From: Actinomycetota bacterium
GTDB taxonomy: Bacteria; Actinomycetota; Thermoleophilia; Solirubrobacterales; Solirubrobacteraceae
Direction: 5' to 3'
Length of the DNA stretch: 13,269 bases
Assembly: GCA_005788585.1 (NCBI GenBank)
Contig: SYBY01000020.1
Span: 1-13,269 of the forward strand
A program made the position numbers and the translations under genes. Shown here piece by piece: positions 1-7,726 of this stretch (positions within the stretch are counted from its first letter, which is position 1; the number at the start of each line of letters is the position of its first letter). The notes below the pieces were generated by a model. That model was not told the origin of the DNA. It did not search any database and saw only the letters and a list, made by a program, of their open reading frames with translations.

Positions 1-186
1 GATGACGGCCTGCGCGGCGCGGCGCAGGTACCGCGCGCGGTCGGTCAGCCGCAGCTGGGCCCAGAGCGGCTGCACGAGAGCAGCGGCTTCGACCTCCGCG
101 GCGACGCGGTCGGGCGCCGTCGCCGGGGCGCTGCCCAGCGTGGCGCCGTCGATCGGGCTCACCGAGGTGACGGTCACGTGCGCCAT
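1..186 (-). CDS. Aldehyde dehydrogenase family protein, N-terminal part (cut by window edge)
   Basis: Partial gene: the first 62 codons read from an ATG at 186 down to base 1, and the rest lies outside the window. The translation starts MAHVTVTSVSPIDGATLG and continues with an alanine-rich helix containing PLWAQLRLTDRARYLRRAAQ. This is the usual N-terminus of NAD(P)-dependent aldehyde dehydrogenases: the SPxDGxxLG strand, then the xxWaxLxxxxRaxxLrrxA helix. The catalytic Cys and Glu are not in view, so the substrate cannot be named; a succinate-semialdehyde or similar aldehyde is a guess. The start lies 20 bp after the rarA stop on the same strand, with only a weak purine stretch before it, so it is probably co-transcribed with rarA. 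Family call fairly secure; function within the family unknown. Confidence 0.7.
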   Translation of the reverse strand, partial: MAHVTVTSVSPIDGATLGSAPATAPDRVAAEVEAAALVQPLWAQLRLTDRARYLRRAAQAVI

Positions 187-206
187 CGTGCCAGACCCGT
201 CCGGCG

Positions 207-1547
207 TCAACGCCCGGGCGGGCGCCACGGGGCGCCGGGACGGTCGCCGCGCGCCTGGCGGATGCGGTCCCACCGATCGCGCATCGCGGCCTCGGTGTCG
301 TCCGGCGCCCAGAAGCGCACGTCGCCGAGCTCGTCGGGACGCACCTCGCTGGCGCTCAGATGCTGCGGGTGGTCGTGGGGGTAGTCGTAGCCCGTGCCGC
401 GGCCGAGCTCCGCCGCGCCGGCGTAGTGGGAGTCCTGCAAGGACGCGGGCGGGGGCACGGCGCCGAACTGGCGGACGTGCGCGCGCGCGGCGCCGAGCGC
501 GAGGTACGCGCTGTTGGACTTCGGCGCGAGCGCGAGGTAGACGGTCGCCTGCGCCAGCGCGTGGGCGCACTCCGGCATCCCGACGTGCTCGACCGCCGCG
601 GCGGCCGCCGTCGCGACCATGATCCCGCGCGGGTCCGCGTTGCCGACGTCCTCGCTCGCGCTGATGACCAGCCGCCGCACCACGAAGCGCGGGTCCTCGC
701 CGCCCTCGAGCATCACGGCCAGGTAGTAGAGCGCCGCGTCTGGGTCCGACGCGCGGATCGACTTGAGGAACGCGCTGATGAGGTCGTAGTGCTGGTCGCC
801 GCCCTTGTCGTAGCGGACGGCCTTGCGCTGCAGCGCCTCCTCGGCGGCGGGCAGGTCGACGACGCTGCTGGTCTCACACGCGAGCTCCAGCGCGCCGAGG
901 GCCGACCGCGCGTCGCCGCCGCTGCGCGCGGCGAAGAACTCCAGCGCCTCGTCCTGGACCTCGGTCCCGCCGCACTCGCCGCGTTCGATCGCGCGGCGCA
1001 GCAGGAGCAGCACGTCCTCCTCGCCCAGCGGCTGGAGCTCGTAGACCTGCGCGCGGCTCAGCAGCGCGGAGTTGACCTCGAAGTACGGGTTCTCGGTCGT
1101 CGCTCCGATGAGGGTCAGCAGGCCCTCCTCGACGGCGGGCAGCAGTGCGTCCTGCTGGGCCGTGTTGAAGCGGTGGCTCTCGTCGAGGAAGAAGATCGTG
1201 GCGGTGCCCTGCGCCAGGCGATGCCGCGCGCGCTCGATGACCTCACGCACCTGTGGCCGGCCGGCCTCCACGGCGGAGAGCTCCTCGAACGCGGCGTTCG
1301 CGCTGGCGGCGACGATCCGCGCGAGCGTCGTCTTGCCCGTCCCGGGCGGGCCGTACAGCACCATCGAGTGCGCGCGCCCCTCGTCGATCGCGCGCCGCAG
1401 CGCGGTCGGCTCCTCCGGCGTGCCCAGCACGTGGGCCTGGCCGACGACGTCGTCGAGCGTGGCGGGCCGCATCCGCGCCGGGAGCGGGCCGCGCGGCGCC
1501 GCCGAGCTCCTGGCGACGTCCGGCTCGGGATCGAAGAGGCTGTCCAT
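207..1547 (-). CDS. rarA: RarA/MgsA-type AAA+ ATPase (replication-associated recombination protein A)
   Basis: A 446-residue cytoplasmic AAA+ ATPase, the usual length for the RarA/MgsA/WRNIP1 family, which acts at stalled replication forks and is related to clamp-loader subunits. Visible motifs are RPATLDDVVGQ (residues 27-36, family N-terminal box), Walker [10 protein letters not shown] (66-74), Walker B FFLDE (119-123) followed by SHRFNTAQQDALLP, sensor 1 GATTENP (148-154) and the arginine-finger segment LLSRA (162-166). The C-terminal half carries the family's RKAVRYDKGGDQHYD and SASEDVGNADP signatures. The usual box after Walker B is DEIHRFN; here it reads DESHRFN, a conservative-position oddity. 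The ATG at 1547 is chosen because MDSLFD is a typical RarA start. It has no Shine-Dalgarno sequence, but a TAGCCT box lies 9 nt upstream, suggesting a leaderless mRNA. It follows the secreted-protein gene by 32 bp and precedes the aldehyde dehydrogenase. Confidence 0.95.
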   Translation of the reverse strand: MDSLFDPEPDVARSSAAPRGPLPARMRPATLDDVVGQAHVLGTPEEPTALRRAIDEGRAHSMVLYGPPGTGKTTLARIVAASANAAFEELSAVEAGRPQVREVIERARHRLAQGTATIFFLDESHRFNTAQQDALLPAVEEGLLTLIGATTENPYFEVNSALLSRAQVYELQPLGEEDVLLLLRRAIERGECGGTEVQDEALEFFAARSGGDARSALGALELACETSSVVDLPAAEEALQRKAVRYDKGGDQHYDLISAFLKSIRASDPDAALYYLAVMLEGGEDPRFVVRRLVISASEDVGNADPRGIMVATAAAAAVEHVGMPECAHALAQATVYLALAPKSNSAYLALGAARAHVRQFGAVPPPASLQDSHYAGAAELGRGTGYDYPHDHPQHLSASEVRPDELGDVRFWAPDDTEAAMRDRWDRIRQARGDRPGAPWRPPGR

Positions 1548-1574
1548 CCCGGGGCGAGGCTACTCGCCCCGGGA
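1547..1574 (-). repeat. Perfect inverted repeat (12-bp arms, 4-nt loop) abutting the rarA start
   Basis: Arms at 1547-1558 and 1563-1574 are exact reverse complements (TCCCGGGGCGAG and CTCGCCCCGGGA) with a 4-nt loop. It fills most of the 32-bp gap between the stop of the secreted-protein gene (1580-1582) and the rarA ATG, and its last base is the A of that ATG. In a read-through transcript it would form a very stable GC-rich hairpin. That could act as a terminator for the upstream gene, although no U-tract follows because rarA begins immediately, or it could hide the rarA start. It also contains the candidate -10 box of rarA. Confidence 0.85.
1557..1562 (-). promoter_or_regulatory. Candidate -10 box TAGCCT for leaderless rarA
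   Basis: On the minus strand TAGCCT lies exactly 9 nt before the rarA ATG. It fits the TANNNT form of an actinobacterial housekeeping -10 box and would place the transcription start at or within a few bases of the ATG. No convincing -35 hexamer is visible. The same hexamer occurs at the equivalent place before the ABC ATPase and M20 peptidase genes, which raises its credibility. Confidence 0.5.
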
Positions 1575-1579
1575 GGTGA

Positions 1580-4500
1580 TCAGCGCGGGACGACGCGGGT
1601 GACCGAGCGGATCGGCTGCGTCGACGAGGTCCGCGTGCGGGGCTTGAGGCCCGGCTGCGTGACCTGCACGCGGAACCGCAGGCGCGGCCTGCGCTGGCTG
1701 CGCAGCGCGGGTGCTGCCCGCAGCGCGCCCTTGCGCAGGAGGACGTTCACGGTGCGGGCGCCCGAGCCCGGAAGCGTGAGTTCCATGCCGGTGCTCGTGA
1801 TGCGCACCCGTGCGCGAGCCTTCGCGCCGGCGGGCATCCCGCTGGCGCTCAGGCGGATGAGGTCCCGCGCCTGTGCGGCGTTGAACGTCAGGCCGCGCGG
1901 CAGGGTCAGGCGCACGGCCTGCACCTTGCGGGGCCCGCCGACGACGCGCATGCGCAGGGCCGGCTGGCCGTCACGCAGGCTGCTGACGCGGACCTGCTGC
2001 GAGGAGCGGCAGACCGGGATGCCGACACGCTTGGTGTACGCGGTCTTCGCGTCGCTGTGGGCGAGGAGCTCGGCCTCGACCCGGGGCGCCCGCTGGCACA
2101 TGTCCTCGGTGGCGACGAGCAGACCGCGCGAGCCGCCGTTGATCCGCAGGTCGAACTCCTTGATCGGGACGTCGGGGATGCCCTCGAACCGCGTGATGAG
2201 CTGGCCGTTGGACGCGACGCGCACCTTGCCGACCAGGTTGACCGCCAGCTCGCCGCGCAGCAGCACGTGCAGGTCGGGCAGGCCGCCGACGGCCTGGGCG
2301 ACGAAGATGACGTCGCCGCGCATCGGCGTGCCCAGCAGCGGCGTGACCGCCCGGGCCTGACCCACGACCGACTCCTTCGGGCACTGGCCGGCCGCGAACA
2401 GCGCGGCGGGGCACGCCTGGCCCAGAACCTCGGGGTCCGTGGCGATGCCCTGGGGCAGCTTGACCTCGACGGCCTTCATCCCGGCCTGGCCCTCGGTCTG
2501 GCGGACCTTGACCTCGAGGCTCGGGTTGCCGTTCTCGGCCATCCGCTCGCGGGTGCCGCGCAGCTGCACGTCCATCTCGGGTGCGAAGGGCAGCTTGTCG
2601 CAGCCGGTCGCCTGGTACGTGGCGGTGGCCGGTGCCTGGGCGCCGAGGTCCGACGTCAGGGTCGCGCTCACCGGCAGCGGCGCGCACGAGGTCGGGGCGA
2701 TGGTGAAGCCCGGCCGGTCGATCGAGAGGTTCAGGCCGCGCAGCGAGAACGCGACGCCGGCCTGGCGCAGCGGGATCTCGTCCGCGTAGACGTCGAGGCC
2801 CTGGTCCTCGGGCCGCACGACCAGGCGCGCGATGGTGACGGTGGTGCCGAGGTCGATCGGACCCACGCGGGCGGGGACCACGATCGCGAGGCTCGCGAAC
2901 GAGCCGTCGATGGGCTCGGACAGGTACACGGGACCGTTGACGCGCAGCGGCGCCGGGCCGGGGCCCGCGTCGGCCGCGACGGTGCCGACCTGCGTGGCCT
3001 CACCGCACTGCGCGGCGCGCGCGGCGGCGATCGGGCACTGGGCGACACCCGGGAGCTTGCCGAGCAGGCCGGGCGGCAGCGACAGCTTCAGGCTGCGCAT
3101 GCGCGCCTGGCGGTCAGGCCGCACGATCGACTGCTGCAGGGCGGCGAAGGAGCCGGCCTGCGTCGGCGCGCTCGCCACGCCGACCGAGGGCGTGAACGCG
3201 TTCGGGTCCGGGCAGTCGCCCGCGATGTCGATGTTCGCCGAGGGCGTCTTGGCCGCGTTCCCGCTGTGCGGGACGAACGACGTCGTCGTCGTGTACGTGC
3301 CGCAGGTGCGCGGCGTGGAGAACACGGCGTGCTGGCCGCCGCGGAACTGGAGCTTGAACTCGGTGAAGGTCAGCGGCGGGATGTTCGACAGGGTGGTGGT
3401 CACCTGGCCGGTCTGCGGGTCGGGGTCCGAGCGACCCTCGAGCTTGATCCGCAGCGCGTCGGGCGCGTCGCTCTGCTCGGCGACGACGAAGATCCGCAGC
3501 GGCGGGCCGCCCGGCGCCGGGGTGGCGAGGAAGACCTTGCCCTCGACGGGGTCGGCGATGAGCGGCGACTCGAAGCGCGTCGTGCCGATCTGCGAGGCGG
3601 CCGGGCAGCTCGACGGCCCGGTCGATCCGCGGTCGAACTGCGCGTCGGTGCAGCCCTCCAGGCCGGCCGAGCCGATGCTCGGCGAGAGCTCCATGCCCGC
3701 CGGCAGCTTCACGATCGCCTCGCGCGGCTGGGTCTGGGCGATCTGCGTGGGGTCGTCGGAGTACGGGAGGCCGACGTTGACCGTGACGCCCGTGGGCAGG
3801 TCGGCGCCCGCGGCGTCGACTGCGACGGCGATGCTCGGGTCGAATGGGACGTTCTCGCAGCCGGTCGGGGTGAACGACGGGCTGGCGTCGGCGGTGGCGC
3901 CCGCGTAGGTCGTGACCTCGAGCTCCGTGGTCGCCGGGCCGCAGGTCGTCGGGTTGACCATGAACGCGTCGCCGCGGCCGGACGCGGCGTTCAGCCGGAT
4001 CCGCATGGTCTTGATCATCAGGTCGATCTCGGCGGTCCCCGTCGCGTTCATCGGGACCGTCTTGGGGATGTCCTTGACGGTCGTCGAGAGGCCGCCGTCG
4101 GTCGCGCTGCGGACGGCGACCGGGGACTCGAGCACGACCGGCGGGCCGACGAGCGTCGGGAACTTGCACTCCGGGTCGTAGATGAACACGCAGAGCGACG
4201 GCTTGATGACGATGCCGAGGCGCGCCGGCTCGGCGCCACGGGTCGGGATCCGGTAGATCGACCCGAAGTTGCGCATGTCCTGCGGCGCCTGGGTCCCGGG
4301 CGAGCGCACGCCGCCTGAGACGAAATACAGCATGAAGCTCAGGTCGATCTCGACGCTGCCGAGCTTGGTCTCGTCGGCGCACGTGGCCGCCGCGAGGTCG
4401 GCGAGCGAGCACTCGTCGGCGGAGGTGATCGCGCCCAGGAGGCCCGACGGAAGGTCGAGCTGGAGGTCGCGGATCGGGTCGCCGGTCGTCGGGTCGCCGG

Positions 4501-4699
4501 TGCCGTTCAGCGTGAACGCGACGTCGAACGGGGAGTGCGCGCCCGCGGTGGTGTCCTGCGGTTCGGCCTTGGTGTTGCTGAGGGTGATCGGCCCGGCGGC
4601 GGCTGCGTCGAGCCGGAGCGGGTCGGCCGCGGCCGCTGTGCCGACGGATGACAGGATGAACGCGACTGCCAGCGTCGCCAAGCACAGCACACGATGCAC
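1580..4699 (-). CDS. Large secreted four-module Cys-rich protein of unknown function
   Basis: A 1039-residue protein with an N-terminal signal peptide (residues 1-25; hydrophobic core LATLAVAFILSSVG, cleavage likely after TAAAA) and no membrane anchor or sorting motif at the C-terminus, so it is probably released or held non-covalently at the cell surface. The mature part has 18 cysteines in a regular alternating pattern of four modules, with one extra pair (C170/C178) in module 1. Recurring sequence themes are LPxGL or LPxGM, CPxA...C...VG, and TC...TGC...LPF. A final Cys-free segment (about 927-990, LPRGL) looks like a degenerate fifth module. I recall similar proteins, often in multiple copies, from Solirubrobacterales, without known function. 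The GTG at 4699 is chosen because a strong Shine-Dalgarno sequence precedes it and the signal peptide begins there. The same frame stays open for another 424 codons upstream, but that stretch overlaps chrA and is not coding. Only a weak promoter-like TATCTT (minus strand, 4766-4771) is seen upstream. Confidence 0.85.
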   Translation of the reverse strand: MHRVLCLATLAVAFILSSVGTAAAADPLRLDAAAAGPITLSNTKAEPQDTTAGAHSPFDVAFTLNGTGDPTTGDPIRDLQLDLPSGLLGAITSADECSLADLAAATCADETKLGSVEIDLSFMLYFVSGGVRSPGTQAPQDMRNFGSIYRIPTRGAEPARLGIVIKPSLCVFIYDPECKFPTLVGPPVVLESPVAVRSATDGGLSTTVKDIPKTVPMNATGTAEIDLMIKTMRIRLNAASGRGDAFMVNPTTCGPATTELEVTTYAGATADASPSFTPTGCENVPFDPSIAVAVDAAGADLPTGVTVNVGLPYSDDPTQIAQTQPREAIVKLPAGMELSPSIGSAGLEGCTDAQFDRGSTGPSSCPAASQIGTTRFESPLIADPVEGKVFLATPAPGGPPLRIFVVAEQSDAPDALRIKLEGRSDPDPQTGQVTTTLSNIPPLTFTEFKLQFRGGQHAVFSTPRTCGTYTTTTSFVPHSGNAAKTPSANIDIAGDCPDPNAFTPSVGVASAPTQAGSFAALQQSIVRPDRQARMRSLKLSLPPGLLGKLPGVAQCPIAAARAAQCGEATQVGTVAADAGPGPAPLRVNGPVYLSEPIDGSFASLAIVVPARVGPIDLGTTVTIARLVVRPEDQGLDVYADEIPLRQAGVAFSLRGLNLSIDRPGFTIAPTSCAPLPVSATLTSDLGAQAPATATYQATGCDKLPFAPEMDVQLRGTRERMAENGNPSLEVKVRQTEGQAGMKAVEVKLPQGIATDPEVLGQACPAALFAAGQCPKESVVGQARAVTPLLGTPMRGDVIFVAQAVGGLPDLHVLLRGELAVNLVGKVRVASNGQLITRFEGIPDVPIKEFDLRINGGSRGLLVATEDMCQRAPRVEAELLAHSDAKTAYTKRVGIPVCRSSQQVRVSSLRDGQPALRMRVVGGPRKVQAVRLTLPRGLTFNAAQARDLIRLSASGMPAGAKARARVRITSTGMELTLPGSGARTVNVLLRKGALRAAPALRSQRRPRLRFRVQVTQPGLKPRTRTSSTQPIRSVTRVVPR
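2003..4468 (-). repeat. Four tandem protein modules within the secreted protein
   Basis: The modules are at about residues 78-285, 328-498, 536-704 and 744-899. Each has a first cysteine pair after an LPxG strand (C97/C107, C350/C365, C555/C565, C763/C773) and a second pair about 100-150 residues later (C253/C281, C466/C496, C672/C700, C868/C897). The second pairs recur every 196-213 residues. The pairings as disulfides are inferred from the spacing. The DNA itself is diverged, so this is an ancient protein-level duplication rather than a recent DNA repeat. Confidence 0.75.
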
Positions 4700-4705
4700 G
4701 TGTAT

Positions 4706-4713
4706 TCCCCCTT
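4706..4713 (-). promoter_or_regulatory. Shine-Dalgarno sequence deciding the GTG start of the secreted protein
   Basis: The minus strand reads AAGGGGGA about 6 nt before the GTG at 4699. It is the clearest ribosome binding site in the window. It fixes the start at the signal peptide rather than at upstream in-frame codons, and it contrasts with the neighbouring genes that have no such site. Confidence 0.7.
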
Positions 4714-4824
4714 GCGGACCCTTACCGGTCGTCCATGACAGGACCACCGCCTCTCCCATTGTTCGAAGATACTGAGGCCTATGTGAACTGCCGCCAGCCG
4801 ATCTGGAACATTGGATCTCACACG

Positions 4825-4844
4825 AGGTCCACGGCCGCGGACCT
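4825..4844 (-). terminator. Hairpin downstream of the chrA operon, possible terminator
   Basis: AGGTCC (4825-4830) pairs with GGACCT (4839-4844), and the centre CGGCCG is itself self-complementary, so the 20-bp element is palindromic apart from one mismatched pair. It lies 17-36 nt after the chrA stop on the minus strand and before the separately expressed secreted-protein gene. No T-tract follows, so it is only a possible terminator; a protein-binding palindrome is an alternative. Confidence 0.4.
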
Positions 4845-4860
4845 GTGCTGAGCGACAAAG

Positions 4861-6018
4861 TCAGGCGGGAACGGCGGCGCCGGCAAGCGCCGCGATCACG
4901 CCCGCGGTCCCGGCGCCGAGGAGGACCGGGACGGTCCCGATGCGCCCGGCGAACAGGGCGATCGCAGCGGCCACCAACACACCGAGCTGCCACGGTTCGG
5001 TGACACCCGCGAGCAGCGGCACGGCCGCGCCGAAGATGGCCCCGACCGCGGCGGGGCCGGCCCCGTCGAGGAACGCGCGAGCGTTGGCGTTCTGGCGGAA
5101 GCGCTCGAACCGCTCGCCGCCGATCAGCACGATGAGGAACGACGGCGCAAAGGCCACGAACGCTGCGAGCAGCGCACCTCCGATGCCCGCCGCCGCGTAG
5201 CCGACGACGGCCACGGTCTGCACCACGGGACCGGGCGTGATCTGCCCGAACGCGACGGCGCCCGCAAACTGCGCCTCGGTCATCCAGCCGTTGTTGACGG
5301 CGTCGGCCTGCATGAGCGGGATGATCACGAACCCCCCGCCGTAGCTGAGCGCACCGACCTTCAGCGACGTCCACACGAGGTCGGGCAGCGCGGCGAGACC
5401 CGTCGCGGCGACCACGAGGATGGGCAACGCGACCGACATGGTGCGGTCGGCCCACCCGCTGCGTCGCAGGCCGAGCTCGAACAGCCCGCAGCCCAGGAGC
5501 GCGAGCACGACCCACGCGCCGGCGACGATCGTCACGGCCGCGGCGATCACGGCGTAGGCGATCGCCCGCACGCGCTGCGCGCCCTCTCGTCCATCCAGTG
5601 CCGCACGACCGAAGCCGACGCCGGCCTGGACGACCACGGCCACGACGGCCGCGCCCGCGCCTGCCGCCAGGCCCCGCATCCACGCGGGCGGGGATCCACC
5701 GAGGTACGCCGCGCTGAGCACGAGGATCATCAGCAGGCCGGGCAGGATGAAGGCCAGGCCGCCGACGAGGGCTCCGCGCGCTCCCGCGACGTGGTGGGCC
5801 AGGAAGATCGCCAGCTGGGTGGACGCCGGCCCGGGGATCAGCCCGGTCGCGGCGTTGGCGTCCTCGAAGTGGCGGCCGTCGATCCACCGCTTGTCCTCGA
5901 CGCAGAGCCGGCGCAGCAGCGCGACGTGCGCGGGCGGGCCGCCGAACCCCACGATCCCGATCCGCCCCCACTCGCGCAGGACCTCCGAGGCCGGGACGGT
6001 GCGAGCGGAATGGCTCAC
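4861..6018 (-). CDS. chrA: ChrA-family chromate/anion efflux transporter (two CHR domains)
   Basis: A 385-residue inner-membrane protein of the CHR superfamily, which expels chromate (or a related anion) from the cytoplasm. Both halves of the long-type protein are present. The N-terminal CHR domain has GIVGFGGPPAHVALL (residues 21-35) and NAATGLIPGPASTQLAIFLA (55-74). The C-terminal one has LSYGGGFVIIPLMQ (224-237) and FGQITPGPVVQTVAVVGY (257-274). Many hydrophobic segments run between them. Length is normal for the family. The GTG at 6018 overlaps the permease stop as GTGA, which argues for this start; an in-frame ATG at 6042 is possible but would deepen the overlap. It is the last gene of a coupled ABC exporter operon. 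The family call is firm, but chromate as the true substrate is not shown by the sequence. The symbol is used for the family. Confidence 0.92.
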   Translation of the reverse strand: MSHSARTVPASEVLREWGRIGIVGFGGPPAHVALLRRLCVEDKRWIDGRHFEDANAATGLIPGPASTQLAIFLAHHVAGARGALVGGLAFILPGLLMILVLSAAYLGGSPPAWMRGLAAGAGAAVVAVVVQAGVGFGRAALDGREGAQRVRAIAYAVIAAAVTIVAGAWVVLALLGCGLFELGLRRSGWADRTMSVALPILVVAATGLAALPDLVWTSLKVGALSYGGGFVIIPLMQADAVNNGWMTEAQFAGAVAFGQITPGPVVQTVAVVGYAAAGIGGALLAAFVAFAPSFLIVLIGGERFERFRQNANARAFLDGAGPAAVGAIFGAAVPLLAGVTEPWQLGVLVAAAIALFAGRIGTVPVLLGAGTAGVIAALAGAAVPA

Positions 6019-6869
6019 AGATCCATGCGGCCGAAGCGCCATGCTGCGGCGGCCCAGACCATCGCCAGGTACGCGACCGCCCATGGCCACAGGAGCGCGC
6101 CGCCGTCGCGTGCGCCGCCGAACGGCCCGAGCGTGATGACCACCCGCTCGAAGTTCTGGGTGCTGGACGTCAGCAGGTACAGCGCCTGCTGGTAGAGCGC
6201 TTCGAACGGGAGGACCCAGGCGGCGATGTTGGCGATGTCCTCGAGCGTGTCGCTGTCGAGGGCCTCGCCGATCTGGCCCATGAGCCCGGCGGCGAGTCCC
6301 GCGCCGAAGACCATGAAGACCGCGATCCCGTTCGCCGTCGCCGACAGCACGGTGGACCCGAGCAACGCGACGCCGACGACCACCACGACGGCGGCGGCGA
6401 GCGCGATGCCGGGGCCGACGATGTCGTCCGGCGTGAAGTCCCCGAGCGTCCCGGTGAGCAGGACCGCGACGCCGTACACGAGCAGCACGTACCCGCCGCA
6501 CACCGTGGCGGCCGCGAAGAACCGCCCCAGCAGCAGCGACACGCGCCCCATCGGCCGGACGACGAGTGGCTGCAGCAGGCCGCGTTCGGCGTCACCGCGC
6601 ACCGCGTTCAGCGTCAGGAAGACCGCGAGCACGGTGCCGAGGAAGAGCGTCACGAACATCGCGAGCCCGAGCAGGGTCGCGCCGGCGATCGTCTGCTCGC
6701 GCACGAGCGGCTCGTCGGGCCGGGTGGCGAGGGTGTCGAACGTCTCGGCGGTGCCCCAGCCGTACAGCGCGAGGAAGGCACCGGTGAGCACCAGGACCAC
6801 GACGAGGACCTTGCGCCGCAGCGCCTCGCGCAGGGCGTAGACCGCGATCGTGTTGACGTCGGCGATCAC
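6015..6869 (-). CDS. ABC-2 type transporter permease (NosY-like)
   Basis: A 284-residue membrane protein with about six hydrophobic segments (near residues 20-37, 66-89, 118-139, 152-176, 181-198 and 262-279). The cytoplasmic loop RGDAERGLLQPLVVRP (91-106) followed by GRVSLLLGR is the hallmark of ABC-2 permeases of the NosY/gliding-type family (xGExERGTxxxLLxxPxxR). It would form the membrane channel with the ATPase encoded just upstream. Its ATG overlaps the ATPase stop as ATGA, and its own stop overlaps the chrA start as GTGA, so the three are translated in a chain. The substrate cannot be deduced. No frameshift or truncation is seen. Confidence 0.9.
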   Translation of the reverse strand: MIADVNTIAVYALREALRRKVLVVVLVLTGAFLALYGWGTAETFDTLATRPDEPLVREQTIAGATLLGLAMFVTLFLGTVLAVFLTLNAVRGDAERGLLQPLVVRPMGRVSLLLGRFFAAATVCGGYVLLVYGVAVLLTGTLGDFTPDDIVGPGIALAAAVVVVVGVALLGSTVLSATANGIAVFMVFGAGLAAGLMGQIGEALDSDTLEDIANIAAWVLPFEALYQQALYLLTSSTQNFERVVITLGPFGGARDGGALLWPWAVAYLAMVWAAAAWRFGRMDL

Positions 6870-7717
6870 GGCTGCGGCTCCGCGACCGCTTCGAGGTAGG
6901 CCTCTTCCAGCGTGCCGGTCACCACGCGGACGTCGTAGATCCGCTCGCCGGCGCCGACGAGCTGGGCGACGAGGTCGGGGACGTGCTCGCGCGTCGCGTC
7001 GGGGAAGTGTCGCGTCCCGCCCTCGGTCTCGATCTCCACGCCGCCGGGGCGCGCCAGCTCGGACGGCGTCCCGCGCGCGACCGTCGTCCCCCGCGCGATG
7101 ATCGCCACGTGGTCGCAGACCTGTTCGACCTCGCCGAGCAGGTGGCTGTTGAGCAGGACGGCGACGCCGCGCCCGCGCAGGTCGACGAGCAGGTCGCGGA
7201 CCAGGCGACGGCCCGCCGGATCGAGCGCGCTGGTGGGCTCGTCGAGCAGCACGAGCTGCGGCGAGCCGATCAGCGCCTGGGCGATCCCGAGCCGCTGCTG
7301 CATGCCCTTCGACATCTCCTCGACGCGGCGATGCCGGGCCTCACTCAGTCCCACGCGCGCGAGGAGCTCGGCGCGCTCGCCGTCGTCGCCGGGGCTGCGG
7401 GCCAGGCGCTGATGGAGCTGGAGCACCTCGTCCGCGCTGGCCCAGCCGGGGAAGCGGAACAGCTCGGCGAGGTACCCGGTGACCGCGCGCGCAGCGGCGC
7501 TTCCGGCGGGATGGCCGGCGATGTGGACCGCGCCCTCGCTGGGCCGCACGAGCCCGCACGCGATCTTCGTCAGCGTGGACTTGCCGGCGCCGTGGGGGCC
7601 GAGCAGGCCGACGAGTGGGCCGGGCTGGACCTCGAGGTCGACCCCGTTGAGCGCGGACGTGCGACCGAAGCGCTTGCGCAGGCCTGCGATCGAGAGGGCG
7701 GGGGCGGGCTGGGCCAT
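6866..7717 (-). CDS. ABC transporter ATP-binding protein (CcmA-type exporter ATPase)
   Basis: A 283-residue ATPase with all nucleotide-binding motifs: Walker A GPHGAGKST (40-48), signature SKGMQQRLG (136-144), Walker B LVLLDEPTSALDP (155-167) and switch histidine in NSHLLGEVEQ (190-199). The Q-loop region reads YLAELFRFPGW (82-92) with Glu where Gln is usual, as is common in ABC-2 exporters. The Walker A third residue is His instead of the usual Asn. After about residue 210 there is a C-terminal extension typical of multidrug/antibiotic-type exporter ATPases. First gene of the operon with the permease and chrA. The ATG at 7717 lacks a Shine-Dalgarno sequence but has TAGCCT 9 nt upstream, suggesting a leaderless mRNA. 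Powers export or resistance transport; cargo unknown. Confidence 0.93.
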   Translation of the reverse strand: MAQPAPALSIAGLRKRFGRTSALNGVDLEVQPGPLVGLLGPHGAGKSTLTKIACGLVRPSEGAVHIAGHPAGSAAARAVTGYLAELFRFPGWASADEVLQLHQRLARSPGDDGERAELLARVGLSEARHRRVEEMSKGMQQRLGIAQALIGSPQLVLLDEPTSALDPAGRRLVRDLLVDLRGRGVAVLLNSHLLGEVEQVCDHVAIIARGTTVARGTPSELARPGGVEIETEGGTRHFPDATREHVPDLVAQLVGAGERIYDVRVVTGTLEEAYLEAVAEPQP

Positions 7718-7726
7718 CGGCGGCGG

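Noticed and set aside
360..4318. Very long open frames on the plus strand opposite rarA and the secreted protein (360-2360, 2057-4318)
   Set aside because: Their translations are Arg/Ala/Gly-rich with no motifs and mirror the third-codon GC bias of the real minus-strand genes.
4700..5971. In-frame upstream extension of the secreted protein by 424 codons
   Set aside because: It overlaps the well-supported chrA gene in another frame, is Arg/Gly-rich low-complexity translation, and the signal peptide with its ribosome binding site starts at 4699.
6019..6042. Alternative ATG start of chrA at 6042
   Set aside because: The GTG at 6018 gives the neat GTGA overlap, and the extra eight residues add no family similarity; kept only as a possibility.
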